A DNA stretch of 64,000 nucleotides from an uncultured Bacteroides sp. (GTDB lineage: Bacteria; Bacteroidota; Bacteroidia; Bacteroidales; Bacteroidaceae): positions 8,129 through 72,128 of the forward strand of contig NZ_CALDPF010000062.1 of the NCBI RefSeq assembly GCF_937912035.1, written 5' to 3'. Positions 43,618 to 53,099 of this stretch are shown piece by piece. The notes beneath the pieces are model-generated. The model ran no database searches and had not been told where the DNA came from. It was given only the letters and a program-made list of their open reading frames with translations. Within the stretch, counting starts at the first letter, position 1. Each line of letters starts with the position of its first letter. The position numbers were made by a program, and so were the translations under genes.

Positions 43618-44691
43618 TTACAATATTCTGTGGAACAGAAGATGAGTTGGGTGAATAATGAACGGTGCCTGTGAAACCAACACAATACTTACAGAAGCTG
43701 CAACTATCCACAACAAGATCATAACGACTTTCATGGAAGTGGACATAGGCTCTTTCTTCCCTGTAATATGAAGTATAAGATGTATAACTCCAACTACAGG
43801 TATTCCTATCAGCAACAATCCGCAAACTACCATAGTGACAGCCACACCGGCAGATGTTCCAACCATATCCCAGTTGATGTAAGGCAATGCCTCATAGAAA
43901 AATGCCGGAACACTGACCAACACTCCGGTAGCAGCCATAAGCAATGCAAAAAGCACTATTAAGACTACTATCACTACAGGAGCACAGCATATAGCCAATA
44001 TGACAAATACCAACTTTACGATGAAGCCTAATACAGAGAAAAATATATTTCCCAATTTTTCAATAAATGTACGTGGCTTCTCGGAATGGACATAATCATT
44101 CATCTTTTCAAAACCGTCTGTCACTGTTTTCCCTATATTCTCCATATTCACCGGCTCGCCTTTCATCTGAAGTTTCTCTGTAGCGGTATGTGCCATTGGT
44201 ATTATAATCCATGCTATGATATATGCCAAAATGAACCCATGCAACAATATAGCACAGACTAAAAACAAGATTCGCGTCCATGCCACATCCCATCCAAAAT
44301 ATGCGGCAAGTCCTGAAACTACACCACCAAGGACTTTATCATCGGGATTTCTGAAAAGACGACGTTTCACTGTGTCATCACCGTTTGTATTGTTACGATA
44401 ATCCTGAGTATTTTCATTCGACTCATCATCTGTATTGATTTCCTCCGGTTTACCCATGCGGGCTATCACTTCCTCCACATTCTCTATAGTGATGACCTGC
44501 TGACCATGAGAGATATATTCGGAAAACAGTTCAGCTATACGGTTTTCCATGTCCCTTACTATTTCATCAGCATCGGTCTCACTACGGAAATGATATTTCA
44601 GATTATTCAGATAATTGTCCAATAATACATATGCATCTTCATCTATATGATAAACCGTGCCACCTAAATTAACTGTCAATGTCTTTTTCAT
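43618..44691 (-). CDS. PspC-domain membrane protein
   Basis: A 357-residue protein. An N-terminal soluble part resembles Bacteroidota PspC partners (LTVNLGGTVYHIDEDAYVLLDNYL, about residues 4-27), followed by the PspC domain (KVLGGVVSGLAAYFGWDVAWTRILF, about 122-146) with a transmembrane hairpin, then four or five more hydrophobic segments. PspC proteins belong to envelope-stress responses. The gene starts inside the stop of the padR gene (ATGA overlap of four bases), so the two are one operon and PadR probably controls it. The C-terminal tail after the last helix is short and has no match that I recognise. Confidence 0.85.
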   Translation of the reverse strand: MKKTLTVNLGGTVYHIDEDAYVLLDNYLNNLKYHFRSETDADEIVRDMENRIAELFSEYISHGQQVITIENVEEVIARMGKPEEINTDDESNENTQDYRNNTNGDDTVKRRLFRNPDDKVLGGVVSGLAAYFGWDVAWTRILFLVCAILLHGFILAYIIAWIIIPMAHTATEKLQMKGEPVNMENIGKTVTDGFEKMNDYVHSEKPRTFIEKLGNIFFSVLGFIVKLVFVILAICCAPVVIVVLIVLFALLMAATGVLVSVPAFFYEALPYINWDMVGTSAGVAVTMVVCGLLLIGIPVVGVIHLILHITGKKEPMSTSMKVVMILLWIVAASVSIVLVSQAPFIIHPTHLLFHRIL

Positions 44692-45035
44692 TTTGATTCA
44701 ATTGTTAAAAGTTCGTTCCTTAAATGATTTACCGTATTGGAGAGTTCATCCCACGCCGTTTCCAACTCAGACAATACCCCCTCTCCATCAGAGGTAAGTT
44801 TGTAGTATTTGCGTGGTGGTCCCTGAGTTGATTCAACCCACTCATACGAAAGGAGACCATCATTCTTCAGTCTGGTAAGTAAGGGATAAAGTGTGCCCTC
44901 CACTACTATAAGCTTTGCATCTTTCAGTTTTTGGATTATATCCGACGCATAAGACGGTTCTCTGTGCAACAACAGGAGAATGCAGTACTCAAGCATACCC
45001 TTTCGCATCTGAGATTTTACATTATCTACATTCAT
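44688..45035 (-). CDS. PadR-family transcriptional regulator
   Basis: A 115-residue winged-helix repressor. Start 45035 gives the typical N-terminus (NVKSQMRKGMLEYCILLLL). The core is YASDIIQKLKDAKLIVVEGTLYPLLTRLKNDGLLSYEWVES (about residues 29-69), with the wing QGPPRKYYKLTSDG (about 71-84), both diagnostic for PadR. It overlaps the PspC gene by four bases. In Bacteroidota PadR/PspC pairs are frequent, and self-repression is likely. Confidence 0.9.
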   Translation of the reverse strand: MNVDNVKSQMRKGMLEYCILLLLHREPSYASDIIQKLKDAKLIVVEGTLYPLLTRLKNDGLLSYEWVESTQGPPRKYYKLTSDGEGVLSELETAWDELSNTVNHLRNELLTIESK

Positions 45036-45064
45036 GATTTTATTATTACTTTGTTTGTATGGCA

Positions 45065-45072
45065 CAAATATA
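45065..45072 (-). promoter_or_regulatory. -7 box of the padR-pspC promoter
   Basis: TATATTTG on the minus strand, 29 bases before the ATG at 45035. The nearest upstream TTTG lies 25 bases away, too far for a standard spacer. Confidence 0.35.
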
Positions 45073-45204
45073 TGTATAATTAGATTACCTTGCATTACAA
45101 AGTACTTGATATTTTATTATTTTTAATACAATTAACTAAAGTCCAGTTACAATAAGCCCGATAAAAACGTATTTTTGCGAGAGTACAACTAAAAACAAGG
45201 ATAT

Positions 45205-45705
45205 ATGACTGACATTAGAAAAGCTACTACAGAGGATATCAAGCTGATAAACGAGTTGGCATGGATAGCATTTCCCACAACTTACAAGGATATCCTGACA
45301 AAAGAACAGATTGACTATATGATGGACTGGATGTATTCGCCTGAAAATCTTTTAAAACAGATGACGGAAGAAGGACATATTTACTATCTGGCATACTCTG
45401 ACAACAAGCCTGCAGGATACGTGTCAATACAGAAGGAAGGCGAAAACCTGTTTCATCTGCAGAAAATCTATGTCTTGCCTGAATTTCAAAAAGAGCATAT
45501 AGGAAAACAACTGTTCTGCAAAGCCAAAGAAGCAGTGAAAGAAATAAACAGGAAACCATGCAGAATGGAACTAAACGTGAACCGCCACAATCCGGCTCTG
45601 GGATTTTATCTTCACATGGGAATGAAAAAAGTTTCGGAAGGTGATTTCGACATTGGAGGAGGTTACTATATGAATGATTATATAATGGCGATTGATGTGG
45701 AATAA
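45205..45705 (+). CDS. GNAT-family N-acetyltransferase
   Basis: A 166-residue GNAT enzyme. Motif A reads LQKIYVLPEFQKEHIGKQLFCKA (about residues 89-111) with the CoA-binding Q-x-x-x-x-G-x-x pattern, preceded by YLAYSDNKPAGYVSIQ and followed by MELNVNRHNPALGFYLHMGMKK (motif B). The substrate may be an amino acid, polyamine or ribosomal protein; sequence cannot tell. A -7-like TATTTTTG stands at 45170-45177. It is monocistronic. Confidence 0.9.
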   Translation: MTDIRKATTEDIKLINELAWIAFPTTYKDILTKEQIDYMMDWMYSPENLLKQMTEEGHIYYLAYSDNKPAGYVSIQKEGENLFHLQKIYVLPEFQKEHIGKQLFCKAKEAVKEINRKPCRMELNVNRHNPALGFYLHMGMKKVSEGDFDIGGGYYMNDYIMAIDVE

Positions 45706-45709
45706 AAAA

Positions 45710-45758
45710 ATATGCATGCAAACAGTGGAAAATGCCACTCTGCATGCATATTTTATTT
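45710..45758. terminator. Bidirectional terminator between GNAT and DUF4301 genes
   Basis: Stem ATATGCATGCA (45710-45720) with TGCATGCATAT (45741-45751) and inner AGTGG/CCACT, with A-run before and T-rich tail after. Confidence 0.78.
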
Positions 45759-45775
45759 ATTATAATACCTCAAAA

Positions 45776-47296
45776 TTACTGGTGCTGTTCTCTCAGCAAG
45801 TCATTTACAGTCTTAACCGGATTGAATGTGCTCAAAGGAACTTCAACGAAAATAGTGTTCCAGTCACTCATTGAGCCATTCCACAATCCCGGAAGTTCAA
45901 GTGCCTTAAGTTCCTTGCCGCCTTTTGATTTATATGAAATAAATCCTGTAGCCTTGTCAACATAATTCACAAGATTGAACTTGTTGCCCTTATAGTCGCG
46001 AACGGCACAAACCAGGTCAACCGGATTGAAGTGTGTACCCTTTTCGAACATTGCTTTCTTTTCAGGATCGTTCATGTCAATCTGTGAACTTTCCAAAATC
46101 TGCAATGAAACTGTTCCGTCAGGATTATAAGCCAGGAACGGACCACCACCAGGTTCGCCCACATTCTTAACCATACCGCAAACACGCATAGGACGGTTAA
46201 GTTTCTTACGCAGGTAAATTACCAGGTCGGCATCTTCCATATCCTTTATATCATCCTTGCGGCAGTGGAGCTGCTGCTGAACGAAACGGATGATATTTTC
46301 CAATTCATCATGACGATAATGACCGCTATCTAGTAGCTGAAGATATTCGAAAGCCTGTTTCTGAAGTGTTACAAGAACTCCGGCAAGCAACTTCTTATAA
46401 GTTACTGTATCACCCTTCAGTCTGTCAGGAACTACATTATCTATATTCTTGATAAATACTATATCTGCATCAAGGTCATTCAGGTTTTCTATCAATGCGC
46501 CGTGACCGCCCGGACGGAACAAAAGTTTGCCGTTGTCGCGGAATGGCTTGTTCTCCATATCTGCAGCTACTGTATCAGTGCTTGGTTTCTGTTCAGAGAA
46601 ACTGATGTTGTATTTTACACCATATTTAGCAGCGTACTGAGCAACCTTTTCATCTACAAGTTTTGCAAACAGTTCGCGATGTTCTGTAGATACGGTGAAA
46701 TGTACATTCACTTCCCCACTCTTTCCGGCAGCATACAAAGCTCCTTCTACAAGATGCTCTTCGAGCGGAGTACGAACGCCGTCTTCATATTTATGGAATT
46801 TAAGCAGACCTTTTGGCAATGCTCCGTAATTCAAGCCGGCAGATTCCAGAAGATTTGCAACAACATCTTTATAATTGCCTTCTGAAATCAAAGCTTCAAT
46901 ACCTTTACCGTTGTTCTTTACGCAAGCAGCATCAAGGTCGGCATAAAAAGCAAAATTATTGATATTGTTAAAGAATTTCTTTTCGAAATCGGTTGTAGGA
47001 ACATCATAGTCTGCGCCAAGGAATTCGAACATATTCTTGAACATACGGCTGGCAGCACCAGACGCAGGTACAAACTTGACTATTTTCTTATCGCCTTCCT
47101 TATATGCGTCCCAAGCTGCAAGATATGTTTTCTGAGCATCTTCACTCGCAAGCATAATACCGCGGTTTTCAACTGATGCAGCTGCAAATAATTTTAGAAA
47201 AGGGAAACCTTTTTCGAAACAAGCTAACTGTTCGGCAATCTGTTCTTCGGAGATGCCTTTCTTAGCCAATAAATCTTTATCTTCTTGTGTTAACAT
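45776..47296 (-). CDS. DUF4301 family protein
   Basis: A 506-residue cytosolic protein that I recognise as DUF4301, a family seen mainly in Bacteroidota. It has KFVPASGAASRMFKNMFEFL (about residues 74-93), which looks like a nucleotidyltransferase-type glycine/serine loop, a central HFTVSTEHRELFAKLVDE, FRDNGKLLFRPGGHGALIENLNDL (about 255-278) and MRVCGMVKNVGEPGGGPF (about 369-386). The G-rich and RPGGHGAL motifs recall sugar-nucleotide transferases, but no activity is proven to my knowledge. It is divergent from the ppGpp synthetase gene. Confidence 0.85.
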   Translation of the reverse strand: MLTQEDKDLLAKKGISEEQIAEQLACFEKGFPFLKLFAAASVENRGIMLASEDAQKTYLAAWDAYKEGDKKIVKFVPASGAASRMFKNMFEFLGADYDVPTTDFEKKFFNNINNFAFYADLDAACVKNNGKGIEALISEGNYKDVVANLLESAGLNYGALPKGLLKFHKYEDGVRTPLEEHLVEGALYAAGKSGEVNVHFTVSTEHRELFAKLVDEKVAQYAAKYGVKYNISFSEQKPSTDTVAADMENKPFRDNGKLLFRPGGHGALIENLNDLDADIVFIKNIDNVVPDRLKGDTVTYKKLLAGVLVTLQKQAFEYLQLLDSGHYRHDELENIIRFVQQQLHCRKDDIKDMEDADLVIYLRKKLNRPMRVCGMVKNVGEPGGGPFLAYNPDGTVSLQILESSQIDMNDPEKKAMFEKGTHFNPVDLVCAVRDYKGNKFNLVNYVDKATGFISYKSKGGKELKALELPGLWNGSMSDWNTIFVEVPLSTFNPVKTVNDLLREQHQ

Positions 47297-47425
47297 ATTG
47301 TATAAATTAAGTAATGAATTCGTTCAATAGTATAGAAATCTGCTCAAAATTATAAAAAAGGGCGAAATATAACTAATATAATGAAGAAAAAAACTATCTT
47401 TACACACAAGAAAAAGGATAAAGTC

Positions 47426-49642
47426 ATGGAAGAAACAGCTTTTTTTAACAGTAATGAAAAAGAATTACTCTTTACATTATATAAAAAACTACTAAGGCTA
47501 TCTAAAGACACACTGCAAAAGGATGACTGCAGAAAAATAAAATCACATCTTATCAAGGTGATGAAGAACGGGGGTATTCCAAGAAATGCATTTGGAATGA
47601 ATCCGATAATAAAAGACATGCAGACAGCCGTTATTGTAGCCGAAGAGATAGGCATGCGCCGTGCCTCCATACTGGGTATAATGCTTCACGAATCTGTGAA
47701 ATATAATCTTTGTACACTTGATGAAGTAAAAAACGAATACGGAGAGGACGTAGCAGGTATAATCAAAGGGCTTGTAAAAATAAATGAACTTTATGCCAAA
47801 AGTCCGACTATAGAATCGGAAAACTTCAGAAATCTTCTGCTCTCATTCGCGGAAGACATGAGGGTTATTCTTATAATCATTGCAGACAGGGTAAACCTGA
47901 TGCGACAGATTAAGGATTCTGAAAACGATGAAGCCAGAATCATGGTTTCGAATGAAGCGGCATATCTGTATGCTCCTTTAGCGCACAAGCTAGGATTGTA
48001 CAAGTTAAAATCCGAGCTGGAGGACTTGTCACTGAAATACACGCAGCATGACATTTATTATCATATAAAAGAAAAGCTGAACGCCACAAAACAAGCTCGC
48101 GACAGATATATTGACGCCTTTATCGAGCCTATCAAGAAGAAGCTGGAGGATGCAGGACTGAAATTCCACATGAAAGGAAGAACCAAGTCCATACACTCGA
48201 TATATCAGAAGATGAAAAAACAGGGTTGCCCTTTCGAAGGTGTTTACGACCTGTTTGCCATAAGAATAATCCTTGACTCTGAACTGGAAAAAGAAAAACA
48301 GGAATGCTGGCAGGCATATTCGATTGTTACTGACATGTATCTGCCTAACCCGAAACGTCTGCGCGACTGGCTGTCGGTGCCTAAAAGCAACGGATACGAA
48401 TCGCTTCATATCACCGTGATGGGCCCTGAAGGCAAATGGGTGGAAGTACAGATACGTACTGAAAGGATGGATGAAATAGCCGAGAAAGGTCTGGCTGCAC
48501 ACTGGAGATACAAAGGCATTAAAGGTGAGACAGGGCTTGACGAATGGCTTAACTCCATACGCGAGACACTGGAAAATGCCGACAGCGATATCGAGGCCAT
48601 GGATCAGTTCAAACTCGACCTTTACAAAGATGAAGTGTTTGTTTTTACACCGAAAGGTGACCTCTACAAACTTCCTCAAGGAGCAACGGTCCTGGACTTT
48701 GCCTTTACCATTCACACTAACCTTGGAAGCAAGTGTATAGGTGCAAGGGTGAACGGAAAGAATGTCCAGCTGAAACAGATTCTGAACAGTGGAGATCAGG
48801 TGGAAATCATGACCTCCAACACTCAGGTGCCGAAGCAAGACTGGCTGAATTTTGTAACTACTTCGAAAGCCAGAACAAAAATACGACAGGCACTAAAAGA
48901 AATAGCGGCACGACAAACACAGTTTGCCAAGGAAACGCTTGAACGTAAATTCAAAAACAAGAAAATTGAATACGACGAGTCCATACTGATGCGACTTATC
49001 AAAAAGATGGGCTTCAAGAGCGTAACAGATTTCTACAAGAGCATATCCGACGAGAGCAGCGATATAAATACGATTATCGACAAATACGTGGAGATGCAAA
49101 AGCGTGAGACGGAACAACGCGAAGAAGTGATATACAGAAGTGCCGAGGCATATAATCTGCAACAGAACGCAGAAGTCAAAGATTACTTCAAAGACGATGT
49201 GCTGGTGATAGACCAGAACCTGAAAGGAATTGATTTTAATCTGGCAAAATGCTGTAATCCTATCTATGGAGACGATGTGTTCGGATTTGTCACTATCTCA
49301 GGAGGTATAAAGATACACCGCTGCGACTGTCCTAATGCTCCAGAGATGAAGGCCAGATTTCCGTACCGTATAGTACGCGCCAGATGGGCAGGCAAGAGTC
49401 AGGGCAAACAATATCCTATTACACTGCGTATAGTAGGACATGACGACATAGGTATTGTTACAAACATCACTTCTATCATCAACAAGGAGAACGATATACT
49501 TTTAAGATCAATCAGTGTAGATTCGCACGACGGATTGTTCTCAGGAATGCTTACGGTAATGGTGGATGATACATCAAAACTGGAAGCATTGATAAAAAAA
49601 CTAAGGACAGTAAAAGGTGTAAAACAGGTGAACCGAGGTTAA
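47426..49642 (+). CDS. relA: RelA/SpoT-family ppGpp synthetase with degenerate hydrolase domain
   Basis: A 738-residue stringent-response enzyme. Domains: HD-like hydrolase (about residues 25-190), synthetase (about 225-370: GRTKSIHSIYQKMKKQG, FEGVYDLFAIRIIL, SVPKSNGYESLHITV, VQIRTERMDEIAEKGLAAHWRYKG), TGS (about 400-460: VFTPKGDLYKLPQGATVLDF), a Cys/zinc-finger-like region (LAKCCNPIYGDDVFGFVT) and ACT (about 665-738). In the HD domain the catalytic pair reads HE (LHES, 87-90) not HD, and the first metal-binding His region reads MNPIIK, so hydrolysis is probably lost. The synthetase motifs are intact. This fits a RelA-type synthetase with a separate SpoT elsewhere. An upstream ATG at 47381 is possible. 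Confidence 0.88.
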   Translation: MEETAFFNSNEKELLFTLYKKLLRLSKDTLQKDDCRKIKSHLIKVMKNGGIPRNAFGMNPIIKDMQTAVIVAEEIGMRRASILGIMLHESVKYNLCTLDEVKNEYGEDVAGIIKGLVKINELYAKSPTIESENFRNLLLSFAEDMRVILIIIADRVNLMRQIKDSENDEARIMVSNEAAYLYAPLAHKLGLYKLKSELEDLSLKYTQHDIYYHIKEKLNATKQARDRYIDAFIEPIKKKLEDAGLKFHMKGRTKSIHSIYQKMKKQGCPFEGVYDLFAIRIILDSELEKEKQECWQAYSIVTDMYLPNPKRLRDWLSVPKSNGYESLHITVMGPEGKWVEVQIRTERMDEIAEKGLAAHWRYKGIKGETGLDEWLNSIRETLENADSDIEAMDQFKLDLYKDEVFVFTPKGDLYKLPQGATVLDFAFTIHTNLGSKCIGARVNGKNVQLKQILNSGDQVEIMTSNTQVPKQDWLNFVTTSKARTKIRQALKEIAARQTQFAKETLERKFKNKKIEYDESILMRLIKKMGFKSVTDFYKSISDESSDINTIIDKYVEMQKRETEQREEVIYRSAEAYNLQQNAEVKDYFKDDVLVIDQNLKGIDFNLAKCCNPIYGDDVFGFVTISGGIKIHRCDCPNAPEMKARFPYRIVRARWAGKSQGKQYPITLRIVGHDDIGIVTNITSIINKENDILLRSISVDSHDGLFSGMLTVMVDDTSKLEALIKKLRTVKGVKQVNRG

Positions 49643-49747
49643 AATCAATCTGTTACAGCAATATTCTGTTAATTTTGGTGATTAAAAGCATTTATAAATT
49701 AGATTATAAACTAAATTCGCAACAAGAATTATAAAAGTAGAACAAGT

Positions 49748-50149
49748 ATGAAGAAATTTATTCTTACCACAGTTATGTTCTTCATGGGCATAATCATGGT
49801 AATGGCTGCCGGTACAGCAGAAATAAAGTTTGAGACAACGACACACGATTTTGGCAGTTTCTCGGAAAACAGTCCTAAAGTGACATGTACTTTCAAATTC
49901 ACTAATGTAGGCGACGGTCCTCTGGTCATTCATCAGGCTATAGCAACATGCGGATGCACGGTACCACAGTATCCTAAGGAACCTATCAAACCGGGTGAGA
50001 GCGGTGAAATTACAGTTACTTACAATGGTGCCGGTAAGTTTCCCGGAAGATTCCAGAAGACAATTACATTACGCACAAACGGAAAATCTGAAATCACTCG
50101 CCTAATTGTAAAAGGCGATATGATGCCAGCCGCTGCTGATACTAAATAG
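49748..50149 (+). CDS. DUF1573 protein, secreted
   Basis: A 133-residue protein with signal peptide (about residues 1-21, MKKFILTTVMFFMGIIMVMAAG) and one DUF1573 Ig-like domain: ETTTHDFGSFSENSPKVTCTFKFTN, then GPLVIHQAIATCGCTVPQYPKEPIKPGE with the TCGC motif (about 52-82 in pieces) and VTYNGAGKFPGRFQKTITL. No lipobox is seen. It stands 105 bases after relA. The TCGC copy matches the polysaccharide-operon DUF1573 protein at 32.5 kb. Function is unknown. Confidence 0.85.
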   Translation: MKKFILTTVMFFMGIIMVMAAGTAEIKFETTTHDFGSFSENSPKVTCTFKFTNVGDGPLVIHQAIATCGCTVPQYPKEPIKPGESGEITVTYNGAGKFPGRFQKTITLRTNGKSEITRLIVKGDMMPAAADTK

Positions 50150-50177
50150 GGGCGAATATCCATAAATAATGACAATA

Positions 50178-50231
50178 TAAAAATCTCCTACCTCAGCTAC
50201 TCTTTTATTAGCTGAAGTAGGAGATTTTTAT
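50178..50231. terminator. Bidirectional terminator after the DUF1573 gene
   Basis: Stem AAATCTCCTAC/CTCAGCT with AGCTGAAGTAGGAGATTT around a 13-base loop, A-run before and T-run after; it serves the convergent BACON gene too. Confidence 0.82.
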
Positions 50232-50253
50232 TTTATCATCGTATTTATCTCAA

Positions 50254-51666
50254 CTATTTATAACTCAATGTATAAGTTACTGTATCTACATCGCTTCCGA
50301 TCTTATTTTTCTTATACGACTGTTTTTCACAGAAATAAATCTTAATGCCGTCATGCTCCTCGGCAACTTCATCAGTAACTACAATCTTATAACTTATTTC
50401 ATAAATATCGAATCCGGTTGTTATAGTAACCTTGGTAAGGTTATTGTCCTTGTCATACTCACATGAAAAAATATCATCATAATTATTGAAATCGGTTTCC
50501 CTGTATTCCACTTCACGTATTACTGTTCCAGGAGCTTCTGTAGATGTCTCAACTTTATCTGAAGGTTCTTCATATTTTATTTTATCTCTTTTCTCTATAA
50601 AATAATCACCGGTTTTTCCCAATCGGCCTATAGTAGATAACATTGATATTGCCTCATCACTCAAATTCCAGTCTTCATAAACAGAATAGAAAGTGATCAT
50701 GTCAATGATATTGTTGTTTGGGTATTTGTTTGGATAGAAAGTCGGGATATCAAAATTAATTATATTTTCATCGTAATCAACTTCGGCGATTTTGGTCAGA
50801 TAACCGTTTTCGTATGTGAAATTATACTGTGTACCTTTCTCAGGACTATATCCACCGTACATTATAGCTTGTTTTAATCTGCCATCGTCATAATATGAGA
50901 TTACACTCTTATCCAAATACTTATTCTCATAAGAGTCAAACTTACGTACTTTTACAGCATTTCCTTTATCATTCAGATTTACAATGTATTTTTCTTCGTT
51001 AGTTCCACTATCACTGTATTCCCTTGAAATTACCTGTATTTCATCAACAATAGTATAGTCGTAGATAGTTTCGTATGAGTAGTCATTTTCGTCAAAATCA
51101 GCACTTGCTATTTTCACGACTCTTCCTTTGTCATCGTAACTGTACTTCATAGTTTCTTCCGAAACAGTAACAGCATCAGGATTATCTACTTTCTCACTAT
51201 TAAATTCCCATCTGTTTGTAATATATTCCACCTGCCTTGTTACTGTGCCATCGGCATTTTCAGCCACTTGCTCAATAGTTATCTTTATAGTTGCATCACC
51301 ACATTGGATAATGATCTCCGCTTTACGATTGACTCCGGTAAAATTCTTTGATATAGACAATGTCAGTGAAACATTTCCAGCCTCACCACTATATGCACTT
51401 AATTTCAACCAGTCAACATTATTTTCTGTATCAGCTTTTGATGAAGTAACATCTTTTACAGTAGCATTCCATGCTGCAGCTGCAGTAAATTTAATAACTT
51501 GCCCTTCACCATTTTCATCCGCCTTTACAGTGACTTCTGTCTTAGTGTCATTTGATAAAACCAATTCAGTATCTCCCCCATTTCCATCGTCGTCATTTCC
51601 AATACCTTCTTCACACCCTGCCAGCATTAAAGCTGTACAAAAAATTAAACAATAAAACTTTCTCAT
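50254..51666 (-). CDS. BACON-domain lipoprotein with DUF4595-like repeats
   Basis: A 470-residue lipoprotein (lipobox MLAGC, Cys at about residue 18). After an acidic spacer (EEGIGNDDDGNGGD) comes a BACON Ig-like domain (about 40-135: VIKFTAAAAWNATVKD, WLKLSAYSGEAGNVSLTLSIS, RKAEIIIQCGDATIKITIEQ). The rest contains repeated beta-hairpin units of YD-repeat type (YSYDDKGRVVKI, SYYDDGRLKQAI, FTYENGYLTKIAEVDYDE, CEYDKDNNLTKVTI) like DUF4595 proteins. It should sit on the cell surface, perhaps in glycan or host-protein contact. The ATG at 51666 gives the cleanest signal peptide; 51711 would add 15 residues. Confidence 0.75.
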   Translation of the reverse strand: MRKFYCLIFCTALMLAGCEEGIGNDDDGNGGDTELVLSNDTKTEVTVKADENGEGQVIKFTAAAAWNATVKDVTSSKADTENNVDWLKLSAYSGEAGNVSLTLSISKNFTGVNRKAEIIIQCGDATIKITIEQVAENADGTVTRQVEYITNRWEFNSEKVDNPDAVTVSEETMKYSYDDKGRVVKIASADFDENDYSYETIYDYTIVDEIQVISREYSDSGTNEEKYIVNLNDKGNAVKVRKFDSYENKYLDKSVISYYDDGRLKQAIMYGGYSPEKGTQYNFTYENGYLTKIAEVDYDENIINFDIPTFYPNKYPNNNIIDMITFYSVYEDWNLSDEAISMLSTIGRLGKTGDYFIEKRDKIKYEEPSDKVETSTEAPGTVIREVEYRETDFNNYDDIFSCEYDKDNNLTKVTITTGFDIYEISYKIVVTDEVAEEHDGIKIYFCEKQSYKKNKIGSDVDTVTYTLSYK

Positions 51667-51786
51667 ACATCTTTTTTTTAGATTAAACATATAAATTTTA
51701 CGATAAGACAAAGGAAAGGAATAATCAAAATAAATAAAACACGGAAATCAGTGAATATATAATCATACACCCAATAATATGAAATA

Positions 51787-51842
51787 AAAAAACTCCTGCA
51801 TTAACCTTTATTAGTTTACATGGTTAAATGCAGGAGTTTTTA
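51787..51842 (-). terminator. Rho-independent terminator after the TlpA-like gene
   Basis: Stem AAAAACTCCTGCATT... pairing with ...AATGCAGGAGTTTTT, flanked by A and T runs; it lies 68 bases after the TlpA stop in its direction. Confidence 0.8.
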
Positions 51843-51909
51843 TTTCACAGCTTACTTTTTATGAGTAATATGCCATATATATTGAGAATATCTCAATAGT
51901 TAATAGATT

Positions 51910-53010
51910 TTATTTCAATAATTCACCAAGTTTTGCAGCAATGTCTTCGCCACGCAAATCTCTGGCAATGATATTTCCTTCCTGGTCGACAAGAACTGTA
52001 GCCGGAATAGCACGAACACCATACAACTTGGCACCTTCACACTGCCATGCCTTTAGATCGGACATCTGAGGCCATGTAATGTTTAAATCCTTTATAGCTT
52101 GTTTCCACTTGTCAGCATCTTTATCAAGTGATACACCTACTATACCAAAACCTTTAGACTTAAACTGTTTATATGCATCCACCACGTTAGGCATTTCCTG
52201 ACGGCATGGTCCACACCAGCTAGCCCAGAAATCAATAAGAGTATATTTGTTCTTACTAATGAAATCAGAAAGTTTTACAGTTTCACCTTCAGGAGTATTC
52301 ATTGTAAAATCAATATATTTCTTACCTACAACTGTATTCATTGCGTTGTCGATATATTCTTTCAAACGAGACATTGACGAAGATGCAAGGAACTTCTGAG
52401 GCAACTTTTCAAGCAAAGCATTTGCCTGCTCAACTTCAAAAGAAAATCCGTTTGACTGCAAAAGATAAGCACCAACTGCATTGTTGATATTTGCTTCTGT
52501 CTGCGCATAAACATAGTCCATACATTCTTCAGATACTTTATCATACGCATTAACCAACGAATCTTTCTGCACATCTGTAAGAGTTGTATCTGTACGGAAT
52601 GTAGTAGCTATAGCAGTCATCTGATTTTCAAAACCAGAATATTTTTCTATAAATGCAGCAAAAGCATCGTTGGATGGAGTTCCGGAAACTTTTGAATTTC
52701 CTTTGGCAATATTAATGTTTATGTTACCCTCTTCAACAAATACGGTAGCATTTAGATCCTGAGTTTCATTACCATAAATTATAAACTTAGGTGCAAACAC
52801 TGAGTCCGGCATTCCCTTAAACTCAAATTTACCGTTTTTTACAATAGCAGAATCCAAATTGAAGGCTTCTCTGCCATCGTAATAACGCATGTAAACATAA
52901 TCGCCATCCTTAGCTCCGTCAATAGTACCGTTGATGGTATAACCACCTTTCTCCTGACATGCAGCCAATGCCATTACACCAGCTGCAGCAAATAGTAATC
53001 CTTTTTTCAT
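51910..53010 (-). CDS. TlpA-family thioredoxin-like lipoprotein with DUF4369 domain
   Basis: A 366-residue lipoprotein (MALAAC lipobox, Cys at about 18). The N-terminal half is DUF4369 (YTINGTIDGAKDGDYVYM and RYYDGREAFNLDSAIVKNGKFEFKG, about residues 24-73), the C-terminal half a thioredoxin fold with the redox motif FWASWCGPCRQEMPNVVDA (about 260-278) and ITWPQM, GVRAIPATVLVDQEGNII with the cis-Pro. It likely reduces disulfides in periplasmic or surface proteins, for instance cytochrome c apoproteins before haem attachment. A -7 box TAAATTTG lies at 53040-53047. Confidence 0.9.
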   Translation of the reverse strand: MKKGLLFAAAGVMALAACQEKGGYTINGTIDGAKDGDYVYMRYYDGREAFNLDSAIVKNGKFEFKGMPDSVFAPKFIIYGNETQDLNATVFVEEGNININIAKGNSKVSGTPSNDAFAAFIEKYSGFENQMTAIATTFRTDTTLTDVQKDSLVNAYDKVSEECMDYVYAQTEANINNAVGAYLLQSNGFSFEVEQANALLEKLPQKFLASSSMSRLKEYIDNAMNTVVGKKYIDFTMNTPEGETVKLSDFISKNKYTLIDFWASWCGPCRQEMPNVVDAYKQFKSKGFGIVGVSLDKDADKWKQAIKDLNITWPQMSDLKAWQCEGAKLYGVRAIPATVLVDQEGNIIARDLRGEDIAAKLGELLK

Positions 53011-53039
53011 TTCTATTTAAAATATAAAATTAATGTCTG

Positions 53040-53047
53040 CAAATTTA
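53040..53047 (-). promoter_or_regulatory. -7 box of the TlpA-like gene promoter
   Basis: TAAATTTG on the minus strand, 29 bases before the ATG; no convincing -33 TTTG. Confidence 0.35.
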
Positions 53048-53099
53048 TATCATTAGAATTTAATATCGGTAATATTAATATCATTTTAATTATATTTAA

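Noticed and set aside
45239..45745. 168-codon frame opposite the GNAT gene
   Set aside because: GNAT motifs are unambiguous on the plus strand; the antisense frame runs across the terminator.
48029..48838. 269-codon open frame opposite relA
   Set aside because: It lies inside the relA synthetase region on the other strand, with no recognisable fold and no promoter.
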